Source: Streblospio benedicti (lineage: Eukaryota; Annelida; Polychaeta; Spionida; Spionidae). From it: a stretch of 64,000 nt of DNA. The notes under the pieces are model-generated. The model ran no database searches. It was not told the origin of the DNA and saw nothing but the letters and a program-made list of their open reading frames with translations. Shown in pieces: positions 11,753 through 22,690 of the stretch. Location of the stretch: NCBI GenBank assembly GCA_019095985.1, contig CM032659.1:798331-862330 (forward strand). Direction: 5' to 3'. How positions within the stretch are numbered: position 1 is the stretch's first letter; each line of letters begins with the position of its first letter. The translations under genes and the position numbers were made by a program.

Positions 11753-13388
11753 GACCCACTACCGCCATCACTGTTGCTCCCATGTGGAGAGAAATGGACT
11801 TTATTAGATAAACGCCACATATTTGGTTAGACATAGACGTGAATGTGGATTGATGACACTTACATGGAAATTGGATGACTGGCCGCACTTTATCGTACAG
11901 TATTGGTTCAAGGTCTAAAGGTTGGACAACTACGATATATGTGTGGATTGTTTTTGGTAAGGGACTGGATGTCATCCAGTGATACACTGGACGATATTTA
12001 TTGACTTACACAGAACCCATACGCATTCATTATATGTACTCAACAGAAATGTAATCAACACTCAAACATGAACGTGAACAGAGGCATAAACTTTTCGATG
12101 ATAAAGTACTCTTTGATGTGCCATTCTGCATGTGCATGTTGAGCGTCATCAGGCATCTCCATGTGTTCACCCCCTACTGGCTCCAGTCTCACACGGGGTT
12201 CACCCACCCACAAAACCACCTTAGTATATAAGATGAGAACTGCATAGGGGCCCAATAGCAATCTCTTACTTGCATTCTGAATACTTCTGTTTGTTTCAAG
12301 TTACATCTCCACCGCCTTTGGAAACACACGTGGTCCATTATTCAATCTACCAGTTTCCTAATCCAGAACCCACCATTAGCGATCGACGTTGGGTTCATCA
12401 ATCAACAAACTGTAAAACTGTATGAGCAGGGATAGATACATGGCAAGCTCTTGGACGGTTTCAAGAACCAGGTGGCTACCTAATTATCCCTGCGATGAAG
12501 ACACTATTCCGTATTCATCCCGACTTTAATCTGCACCTCGCTCTGTTTCTAACTGTCACTCTCTGCAGCAACATCAACCAGTCCTTCTCAAAAATAAGAT
12601 CCAGAATCTGCCTCAAAGTTACATGTGTGAAAATGTATATGTGGAAATTAGCACTGGGAATGTAATACCACCCTTTGTCAGCTTCAAGGGGGGGGGGGTC
12701 TGACTCTAGTATAGGCCGTGAACATGTAATAGCATTGGACTTGAAAACTCATGGTCAATTATCGGAGTAGATCATATTAAGCCCGACAAGCTGTCAACAG
12801 GGCAGCAAGGTGGGGCTTCGTCTATTGCACCTATTGCCTGTTATATCATCTCACTTAGATTATAGCGTAAGGATTCCAGTGTTGTCATTGGTCAATTATG
12901 CTGACAGATAGTTTGTAGGCCACTAGGGATAGCCAAATGTAAGCATGTTGTAAACTTTGCCAACATGCCAAAGAGACAGAGAATCAGGGACCCACCTGGA
13001 GCTAGAGAGAACTAGAGAGTATGAGTGAGTGCGAGATACATGTATGATTAGAAGTCATAGAATTGAATAGCTTATGGACTAAGTACCATAATTTGGGGAG
13101 ATATACATATTGTGCAAGTATTCCCCACACAATTGGTATTGTTTGTTTTGGAAGTTGAAGATGCTGCTTTGGAATTCACAACATTGCAGTAACTAGCATC
13201 AAGCCCAGTATTACAAATTATGCACGACTTGCTCATTCCATGTTGCGGTACCTAAATATGCTCGTGTCAACTAGATTATTCTCCCCGGGCCTCCACAGAC
13301 GTCCACTTATGGTAATTTGGTGCCAGAGATTGAGGGTGACCTTGACGCTATGTTAATCACCAATTAAGGTCCGAGTCGTGACATTGAG
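11753..13388. repeat. Old tandem duplication, copy B
   Basis: Counterpart of copy A at 10297-11239, with the same three conserved blocks in the same order but about 700 bp longer overall because of insertions between blocks. A G run at about 12689-12698 lies before the second block. No ORF here is credible. Preferential conservation of discrete blocks suggests regulatory sequence, which is an inference. Confidence 0.7.
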
Positions 13389-13752
13389 TATTTCATCCTA
13401 AAGTGGTCAGCCCAGGCTTGAGGAAGCTCGCGTGTCCAGCTGAAACCTTATAGACGGGCAGACACAGTGATGCACTGGGCGTTTTAAAGCAGGACAGAAC
13501 ATAAAATCAAACTGTTAACAGTAGATGAAAGGAATATATAATAGAATTGTGCTGTTCGATAAACCTCGAGCTATAAACCACTTGTATACTCTCTGTTTTA
13601 GAAATGTGTCCTCTCGTAGATTAATTCCAAAATCTCCACCCCACACATAATTATAATGCTCACTAGATCTATAATGTGAGCCGTGTTTTCAATCTAAGAG
13701 GCAAATAAATATGGCCACTCAAATGGTTGTTGCAGTGTTGATAGGAGAAAAT

Positions 13753-13860
13753 GGTGCACTAATAGTGATGACGTCACTTCCTTCACAGAGGAACCTTGGG
13801 TAGTAATTGTTCACGTGACCTTGTGTTTTAACAAGGTCTTCGCGTGTGTTGCAACAAGTG
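13753..13860. promoter_or_regulatory. CRE/ETS-type motif cluster
   Basis: TGACGTCACTTCC (13769-13781) combines a full CRE palindrome with an ETS-type TTCC core, a pairing known from animal promoters. TTCACGTGACC lies about 45 bp further on. No TATA box, first exon or donor could be tied to it, so it is only a candidate promoter or enhancer. Confidence 0.3.
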
Positions 13861-16613
13861 AAACCAAATTCAATTTACTGAGTTGTGTAGTTGTAAGAAA
13901 TTGCTTTACAGTAGTGAATTGTCCCTGATGAATGAAATTATGTTTGGTTGTCTGTTATGTTTGCGTGCATATTTTTCAGGCATTTTTCCTGTTTGTAAAA
14001 TGTTTTTCTCTGTGACTCTGCTATATACACATATACATTTGTAGTCTCCTCAAATATACATTACAAAATTTCAGTGAGATCCATGCTAGCAATGCAATTT
14101 ATCTCCGTCCGGTTTGCTAAAGTCTCTAATGCTGTTTACATCTTTGCACATTATTCAAGAGCAAAAAAGTAACTCCCACGAGAACTATCTTTTTGGTCCA
14201 CATTACAATCCAGTGGGCAGAATTGCAGTGACACCCATGATCGCAATGCAATTTATGTGCTGCCACTTCATATAACATACCAAAGCATACAGCAGAACCC
14301 CCAACTGAAGACCAACCCTGTAAATAGACCAATCCCTTTGTAAAAGACCATTTCTCTCGGCTCCAAGCCTTCACAAAGAGACCACAGTGAACCCCATGAT
14401 AAGACCACTTGTGATGGCGACCTCCCCCATCCCTGGGTGGCATTGCTGCATACAGCCGTCCTGCTGTGCTGCTGTGCAGTGGGTAGCAGAATTCATGTGG
14501 CGAGGTCACCAAAAACATGTCCAATCAGACGCGATGGCGGAATAGATCAGCCCCGCAATAAACACCCGCCAACCCCATGGTATAATGCGGACCACATGCA
14601 AAAAACATTATTTCAAATTTGGTGCTGGTACTTTGTTTGTTTCTATGCTATAAATCCAAAATGTGACATAATTGTCAAATGGCATACCATACTTAAATCA
14701 CTCTTGTGTATAATGCATTATCATGATTGGCAGTTTGTAGAGTTGAAAAGATTTAATAGAATCAGAATATTTTGACAATTTTATAATATTTTGGGAACTA
14801 TAGCATAGAGACAAAACATGGTACTAAAGATGAGTCCATATGCTATGTATAGACTTCATGAAAGTTTTAATATTATTTGAAAGCTACATTTTGACATTTG
14901 TTGGGGGACTGGGCGTACCCCTCCCGTTAGTAACGTGATATAATGATAAACAGCTGTAATGCTGTAAGTGTAGGCATATATACTAGTAAGTATGATGAAT
15001 CGAAAACATCTGCATGTTATTCAGACAATAACATGGAAATTGCTAGCAATGAATATTACAATGAAGTCGATTGCTCTTATGGAGAAGTATGATCATATGG
15101 AGTCCACTGGTGCATATGTATCATCGTGGTTTTAGACGGAGGGAATATATACCCATATGTTTGTGTAGAAGATAGGAAATTGTCAGCAATAAAAATGGGA
15201 CCGGAAATCCGCTGGTAATGATGTCAGTTCTGCATTATAGATTGTATAAGGATATGGCACAACCGTTAATAGTGCGGTATATAATAAGGTGTTCGGGAAG
15301 GGGACAGGGAAGTGCCAGAAATTCGTACACGCGATCTTTTAAGAACATTTTCATGACGTAATACTTAAATTACATTCCATGTGTGTGTGTCAGGAATTTG
15401 CCCGATATATGGTCAGTGATATCATAGTTTGCAGTCAAATAAATCTTATACATAAATTTTGCATACATCATTTAATTGTATGGTATGATAACATCTCTGC
15501 AATGGAATTTATGCACTGCTAAACTAAATTTCACTTTAAGGTTTACTGATTAAAAATTGAAAAATAAGTTATCTTAAGTTTAAAGACACCCACTTTAGTA
15601 GTAGTCTACAGACTAATTAATCTTGCGACATTGGGAATCCATATTTTAATATGGTTTATTTAAATTGAGAGTGAATATACTCAGCAAAACGTTGATCTCC
15701 AAACCACATTTGGCTGCAATTTGGGACCGCACCATGAAGCCATCACATTTGCGTTTTGGGAGCTGGGGACAAATTCTACTGACGGATGAAATCCCCATAA
15801 ATTGAGTTTCATTCAGTCGAATGGTGCCATGTACTGAGGGTGGATTTTGTAACTTTGATAGTGCTATAATATATGTATACACACACTCATATACGCCCAT
15901 TTAACATAAAACACACAGCATTCCTCCTATAACAGTGTTGTTAGTGAAAAACTAGGGATTGTTGTGAGCTTTTTTTATAATAATAGCATTAATGGTCGAC
16001 TATATTCAACAATTAATATAAAATACAACGTGCTGGTTCAACATTGCCTATCTTTGCAGTATATTTTTGCTGAAGTTCCCATGGTCAGCCATCGCATGTC
16101 AACGCTTTGCAGCCACCTATATGCTGGGTTCATGGTGGTGACCCACGTGCATGTCAATCACACGAGTGTGGGAACATTGTGGACCAAACACACCATAAAC
16201 CTCTATTATTACAGCATACTGGAACACGATCTATCCATCGCTGGCAGATCCATGTTCTACAATAGTGGGAGTCAAAAGGGGGTTCAAGATAATCCCATAT
16301 ATACCAGCAATGCCGATATATAAGATGTCGTGATGTGGTGGGGTGTAAGTACGCGTACCACTTGGTCTTGCTCATTCATTGATGTGCTGAGTACATCACG
16401 GAAACCCCCATCTATGTCCTAACACAGTATGATAAGCCCCTTTTCGATTGATGATGATTGACACGGTGTTTTAGCATATTCTGCACTCCATAGCATCAGA
16501 CAATTGGTTTTATTGCTGTAAGTTTAGATGTTCTTCATACATTACATTTTACATACCTCCTGAAAATTTAGCAAAACACTACAACAAGACCTGCATCCGA
16601 CATATGTTCTATG
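13861..16613. other. No gene seen; GACCACC-type repeat fragment inside
   Basis: About 14300-14410 carries degraded GACCACC-family words (agaccatttctctcgg, aaagagaccac). The 132-residue minus-strand ORF that crosses it is therefore not a gene. The remainder is AT-rich without splice-bounded ORFs. Confidence 0.45.
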
Positions 16614-16661
16614 TACAGTGGCGCCATTAATTAAGAATTTTAATTCAAGGCCGCCACTGTA
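16614..16661. mobile_element. 48-bp fold-back mini-element
   Basis: TACAGTGGCGCC at the left is matched by GGCCGCCACTGTA at the right, and the middle (AATTAAGAATTTTAATT) is itself nearly palindromic. The unit could fold on itself almost end to end. It looks like the collapsed ends of a MITE. The same TACAGTGGCG word occurs singly at about 36288. Confidence 0.55.
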
Positions 16662-18267
16662 GAGATGGCAACGCTATATGTTAGTTCACAGCTTGAAGCA
16701 TTAATTTGTGAATAGACCGCTGCGAACCTTTATATTTATATATTAAGAGACCATCTCTCTTTTATGATCAGCATGCGAGTGATCTTAAATGTGAGGTCCA
16801 ACTGTATTGGTGATATCCCATTGTAACAGAGTTACAGCGATGCTGCGTTATACGGTTTTCTTCACGAGACTTCACTCCTCTATGCCGATTGTGGTGACAG
16901 CTCACTAATTTGCCTCTCTCTGATACTCTACTGGTTCTGGGGTTTTCCTCCCCAATGTTCTCTTTCTCTCTCAAAATACAAGACAACATTAGCACGTGAA
17001 CTGTGCCCCAAAGCAGCTCTGCGCAATACTGAGAATCCCTCATCTATAAAACAGGCGGAGTGCTAATTGCATTCTGTCTGTGTGGTGGTGGGGTGGGGGG
17101 GGGTGGGGGGGGATTACTGGTGATGGCGTGGAGAGATCAGGGCCCAGGAGAGGCGGTTATAATGGTACTGCTCATACACTTCAATTTGGTTGGTTGAGGG
17201 CCATGTAGAAGTAAGATCTATTTTAAGTCAGAGTAGGTGGGAGTTTAGAGGCCTTGGCAGAACAGCGCGATCAAAGTGACACCGATCCTTGGTCCAGTAG
17301 TTCATGTGGTGACTGGGTCAGCCAATATTGAAAGTTGTTGGAGGCCGTAAATTGTAATCTGTCACAATTTAAGTTGTTCATAATTTACAGTCTAACAGGG
17401 CTCTCAAAGCTGATAGTAAAATAACACCAGTTTACTGACTTTTGTTGCATGGTTACAAGTTAATACTATTTAAATATGTTCCTTTGTGACTATTAAAATA
17501 GGTTCCTTTGTGACTATTCATGATTTATTGCAAATAAAACAAAACCATGGATGAGAACCTCTAATCGGGTGGCCTAATGATCTTGTGCAACAACCACTAG
17601 GGTTGTAAAGATAAAATGAAATCGGTGACAAAATAAAATCTTAGAATAGAATGATGGCATTTTATAACGCGAAACACATAACCCCATATTTTTTTCCACA
17701 GCAATAGCAAATTCAAACCGGCGACGACGACGTTTTAGACAAACCGAATTACTTGCATTTTCTGCTTCTTTCATTCAGCGCACAGAATCCATTTACACGG
17801 AAAATGTAAATCTGGTGGAGAGATGCCATTATCACGGATTCTCGCTGTCTCAAGCAGATGCTGCCGAGTCACAACGGTCCCTTTGACCAACACGCGTGAT
17901 TCTTTAAAGCTGGTGTAGTAAAAAACAAAACAAACAAACACACTAAAACAGGCCAATTACGCAAGAAGAATAGCAGCATTCTAAACGCATCACGTCTGCG
18001 TTCGTTTTAGCTCCGAAGTTGTCATAGGTCTCTCTTTTTTTAACGTTACAGACGCGTGGAAAGTGTCATGGAGTAGGCCTTTCCTTCCTGTAGTTGATAA
18101 GACATGGAACGCATGGCCAATATGTAAGTGCCATCTCACACTGCAGGGAGTCCCGTTTGATATTTCCACAAACACTACCCTAACCAATTGAACATTTCTC
18201 ATATACTTGCATCGGCAGCACGTTCAGCGCACAATGCTATTTAATCACCACAATCACTCACTCACTC
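16662..18267. other. No gene seen; G-rich tract and short tandem repeat
   Basis: A G-rich tract lies at about 17086-17111. A 24-bp unit containing GTTCCTTTGTGACTATT is duplicated in tandem at 17476-17520. A GACCACC-type fragment lies at about 16745-16812. No supported exon. Confidence 0.4.
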
Positions 18268-18412
18268 TTTCAACCCAATGGCCTAATAACGTGTAGGTGC
18301 CACACTGGTTGTGGGTGTTGAGCAAACTCATCCCTAATAACTCGACCGGAAATAGAACCCTTGACTTTCTGGTCACGAGGCCAACTGCCTAACTACACTC
18401 GGCCACAGAAGC
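18268..18412 (-). mobile_element. tRNA-derived SINE, copy 1
   Basis: Read on the minus strand it begins CTGTGGCCGAGTG, a tRNA-like A-box region, then a degraded B box (GGGTTCTATTTCC), and ends TTGGGTTGAAAGAGTG. The copy at 63577-63716 has the same head and the same tail. Between them the hairpin segment TGAGTTTGCTCA is inverted in one copy relative to the other. Length about 145 bp. Confidence 0.65.
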
Positions 18413-20630
18413 ACACTATAGATCAATGCCGAGCCAATTCGGTCGAACCTTTAATATTGTCTAACTCTAATGTGTTGTGTACTTACGAACCAAATAGGTT
18501 ATTGCGTCAATTTGGTAGCAGCGAAAGCCTTGTGTGTGCTTCGTGTCTATGTCTATGTATGTGCGTGTGTGCGTGTGTGCGTGCGTGCGGATGGATGTAA
18601 GCGGCATTTTCAAACAATGCACCAATGGACGTTGTCTCCTGTTTGATCTCACCAAGCACCATCAACATTCAGGATGGAGATGGGAACACTGTACTTCATG
18701 AGAACGTGAGAAAGGAAACCGTGCTTGTTATCAAGTATAATAATGTGGTCTAACCAGGTGAACCATCTGACTACATGAAATGCTCTAAAGACCACTAGCA
18801 GTAGGCCGCCTTCCATCCATATTGCTATTCCCATGTGTCTCCTCTAATATCTCATCACACATAAAAGGGCGAGACGAGGTGATGGGATTATCCTGCATGA
18901 TGTAGGGAGGCGGCGGCCACTTCTCTCACATCACTGGGTGGGGTGGTTGGGGGGGGGGGACTCAGACAGCACATTGAAATGGTGATGACGTTATAGCATC
19001 TGAATAGCATCTGAATATAGTATCTGAATGTAATAGTTTCCGTTTCTACTTTAACATTTTTTTTTCATACATCTTAGTGACTGAGTTTGTATCATTGGCG
19101 ATGTTACAGGTACTGCACGTTGATTTCAAACATTATACTCATTCAGAGCTAGTAGGAGTATTTAGATCCCCATTTTGCCAGGACTTAAGTCTGACCTTCG
19201 TTTCTTAACACGGGTGTGTTCGATTTGGTGTTCAAATAGAGACGGGTGCATCAGTAACTGGTGGCGGGAACACGCCGGTAATACACAGTGACATTCACAG
19301 CTTCACGCAAGGTCGTGAGATCGAGGCAAATTAATTACTGGCTCGCAGATGGGGTGAGCACTAGCTAATGAAAATGTCGGAACCGCAGAGCTTAATGCTC
19401 GATGCATGACTTATGCTTATCTTCCATCACTGCTTGATCACAGTCACCAACAGTATCTATTTTACATTCCCACTTCCCCCTCAGCTATACAATGATGAAC
19501 GATCATAATTTGGTGTATTTTTGTTAAATGAGATTATTATCTAATCGGCTAGAGTTGTAGACATGTTCAGCCTCCCATTTTCTTCACATACATAGTGAAT
19601 GTTGAAATTCAGTGGGATTGATTCACGTTTTCAATTGGAGGGCTGAATCCTGCAGACAATGACATACAATGTATTCGGTTTGTGCATGTATTTGGTTGTT
19701 ACAATGTTTGTGATGTTTGAGATATAATGAACTTTCCCTAAAAAGGCTATAGTTTTATGTAAAGCATAATGCGCAACAAATGTTGGCAGACATGTAAATG
19801 CACTTAGCAAAAGGCAGCAGACCGTGAAGTTATTCAGCTGTCATGCCTCTTCCCTCCACCAAGAGCAAACTGTCGTGAGGAGAGTCCATTCCCACTGCCG
19901 CCTCCATGGTCTTATGCACCCTTGTGAAAGGTCACAGAACGCCAATTCCACAGCCAGTAAGTTTTATAGCCCCATAAAATGACCGAGGCCTAGATCATGT
20001 CTGATGTAGATTGAGTCTCGTGTCAGATCTAGATCTCATAACCTTGACTTTGGAATGAGAATTCTTTTGTTTTATACAAATAGGGTGCCTAGTTTAGAAA
20101 AAAAAATATATTGTTATTCATATGTGAGTGAAATTGCCATTTCAGAAATGCTCCTAATTTTCCCGATTTCATTGATAAACATAAACTAGTTGGATAAGTG
20201 ACTCTGGATGCATGGGAGTTTGCCATTTCATAATGACACTTCAGAAGAATATCTGCTATTAAATAAACAGATAACAAATGACGTGTTTATTCTCCCTATA
20301 ACTAACGGCAGCGTCCAATCTTGTGTATTCCCTGTTTGCCACAAACATTGAGACATGACGCCCTCCTGTCGTGGGGACGTTGTGGCTGGGGACGTTGTGT
20401 CTATAATCTGTGCCCACCCGTGGTTTATTGCCGACTTTGTGAGCATTATTTCATAATACTCAACCATATCCCAAATGTCAACGACCACTTTACGTTTTGT
20501 CACGAGCAGCTTATGGCAGTCAGATAGTGTTGGCAAGACAAAAATAATGCACGATGATGATACCCAAGATGGAATAATACGAAACAGCTATCAATGTCGG
20601 ATTGTAGCGAGTAGGGAAGTTTGTGATTGT
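18413..20630. other. No gene seen; microsatellite and G-run
   Basis: A TG/GTGC-rich microsatellite occupies about 18541-18595, a G run 18947-18960, and a short tandem repeat of GCATCTGAAT-like units 18998-19030. No splice-bounded reading frame was found. Confidence 0.4.
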
Positions 20631-20778
20631 ACATTCAGAACCAAGTAGACATATCTAGCCTTTGACTTGACCTGGATGGGATTCGAACCCTGGAACTCTG
20701 GGTTAACACTCGACTGCGCCGCGAAGAGACTAGCCACCGCTATACCAACTATACCACAACCGTCTTGGTTCTGAATGT
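20631..20778 (-). mobile_element. tRNA-like sequence enclosed by 15-bp perfect inverted repeats
   Basis: ACATTCAGAACCAAG (20631-20645) and CTTGGTTCTGAATGT (20764-20778) are perfect inverted repeats. Between them, on the minus strand, lie an A-box-like TGGTATAGTTGG and a perfect B box GGTTCGAATCC at tRNA-like spacing. SINEs do not normally carry terminal inverted repeats and MITEs do not normally carry pol III promoters, so this 148-bp unit is a hybrid or a SINE trapped in a fold-back element. Confidence 0.7.
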
Positions 20779-22241
20779 AATGTGCATGTTATCTCAACTA
20801 TAAACCTAACAATAATCGATGTGGGAGTCTGACTGTTGTACAGTGGGCTGGCTAAGATCCATGTTCGGCCACAGTGCTGTGCAAGTAGACTAGTAATAAT
20901 TATTATGAATGATGAACATTTTTATTTATGTACGCATTACTGTTATTAACTGCATATTTGGTAAATTCACGTTTTATGCAAGGCCTAAAAAATGCCAAGA
21001 CGGATTGGAAAGGGCGGTTGTTCTACAAGGCTTTGTTGATGTTGCTAATTGCAACAACATTGTGATCTGGTAACAGTATTCTCTACTAGGATGTCTAGCT
21101 AATTGTACAGAAATACGGTGTTCAAAGCGAAGTGTTACACGTATAGGATTCCATAATTTTCAATTGGGCTTGAAGAAGCTAGTCGGGACATGGGCAAGTT
21201 TCACAAGGAGAAAGACACTCGAACTGCTTTCCATGATTTATGTTCTTATGTTTTGCTTCACAGTGCTGCTCACGACAGGAAATGAAATCGAGGCTGTGGA
21301 CGATGTCAGCCTCGTCTTGAAATTATACGAGAACTTTATGGGCAATAAAAGCCCGGATGCGGACTTACATGTATACTCAGCCCATCTCATTACCTGATTA
21401 CAAACAACATGCAAGAATGAAATCTCGGGAGCAATATGGACATACAGCTGTACACGATAATAACATCTACAAAAATACACACAATACACACAATACACAT
21501 ATTTGATTTTATTTTTCTTGTACGATTGCCTCTTTTTAATATGGATGGGAGGGAAGGTTGATGTGGGAGCTAGACGGGTTTTTCATGCTCCTCTTGCCTT
21601 TGCCGCTCCCTTCAATCTATTACAGGACGTGTCCTGGCCTGCAGACGCTCCACTACTGATTCAGCCAGCACACATGTAGTGTTACAAGACACTAACTTAT
21701 AACACACGGCTGATAGGATTTCACCTTTGAGATTTTATCACCCACTCTCTAGATCCGTAAGTTCTTACCAAGCCCATTGCCAATCTCCATCTCTTTGCTG
21801 CCGCCCACCACATGCTCAAATCAGTACATCACTTCATGTTGGTGTAATATTCAAATAGCAAGTGATTCAGATATTGCAGCCTTGGACAAAATAGACTGTG
21901 GGGTGTCAAAGAGATCCTGACGATGGCATGATCACACCTGTACCTGTCGATGCTTATATACATAGTCATCAAACACTGTGTAATGTGAAAGTTTTACTGA
22001 GACATGTATTCTTGTTATTTTTTATGTAAATTGCATGTATATTTGTGTTTGAATGTACTCATATAATAAGTCTCATTTAATTTTCTTTAGTATTTGTAAA
22101 GGTGGCTGATAAGTCCTGAAGGGCTGGGTATAACCTGTATAACCTATTATGATATGCTATTCATATTGTATACAATGTCAATATGATACAATCAATCGAT
22201 CAATCAATCAATCAATCAACCTCTCCATCCCTGTGTTTCAG
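20779..22241. other. Intron-like sequence before the first recognised exon
   Basis: No supported exon in this stretch. A short (ATCA)n microsatellite at 22190-22219 sits directly upstream of the exon acceptor, and the acceptor's pyrimidine-rich tract (CTCTCCATCCCTGTGTTTCAG) follows it. Confidence 0.5.
22190..22219. repeat. (ATCA)n microsatellite next to an exon acceptor
   Basis: About seven ATCA units with one GATC variant, ending 20 bp before the acceptor of the exon at 22242. Length variation here could influence recognition of the splice site, which is an inference only. Confidence 0.85.
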
Positions 22242-22449
22242 GACGTGTCCCGTGCCCGGCCTCGTCACCTCGCGGCCTCCCCGGCCCCGGGCGAGTCGCA
22301 CTACGCCGCGGTGCAGGACGGGCACGTGGCGGCGGCGGCCGGGGACAGCCCGCCGCCGCCGGGAGACGGGAGCTTCCAGCGCGGCGGCCGCCTGCGGGCC
22401 TCGCTGCCCATCGTCAGGTCGCCCAACAAGTCCATGGAGCGCGCGCTAG
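22242..22449 (+). CDS. SKT (KIAA1217/SRCIN1): Sickle tail / p140Cap family exon before the AIP3-like domain
   Basis: Adaptor proteins of this family link Src/Csk signalling and the actin cytoskeleton (SRCIN1) or act in notochord and disc development (KIAA1217). The exon is 208 nt, with acceptor TGTTTCAG and donor CTAG|GTGAGT, phase 0 in and phase 1 out. It encodes a Pro/Ala/Gly-rich stretch and ends SLPIVRSPNKSMERAL. From memory, human KIAA1217 has SLPVVRSTNQTKERSLG at this point, directly before the conserved domain. The split Gly codon is completed by the exon at 63846, giving ERAL-GVVFL against human ERSL-GVLYL. The exon is far GC-richer than its surroundings. The start codon and earlier exons lie upstream and were not found. 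The Pro/Ala-rich first two-thirds is not conserved with vertebrates as far as I recall. Confidence 0.85.
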
Positions 22450-22508
22450 GTGAGTCGTGGGGACAGGTTTACGTAGCACATGGGTACTGTGGTGTCTTTT
22501 GTTTGATT

Positions 22509-22690
22509 TACAGTGGAACTGCACTATAAGGACCACCTTTGGGGCCAGTGTTTGGCGGTCTCAACGGAGAGGTAGTCTCTATACAGAGGTTTATTTTGAT
22601 AACTTTATGAAGGATTAGGACCGTACAAATTGGTCTTATTATAGAGGTGATCTCAATAGGGAGATGGTCTTAGTTGGAGGTTCTGCTGTA
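22509..22690. mobile_element. GACCACC-type MITE, full copy
   Basis: The left end TACAGTGGAACTGCACTATA and the right end GGTTCTGCTGTA form imperfect inverted repeats. TA at both borders fits a Tc1/mariner-type target duplication. The interior repeats degenerate words such as GGTCTCAAC, GGTAGTCTC and GGTGATCTC. It lies 60 bp downstream of the exon donor at 22449. Non-coding. Confidence 0.7.

Noticed and set aside
14126-14524. 132-codon minus-strand ORF
   Set aside because: It overlaps a degraded GACCACC-type repeat and has no domain or splice context.
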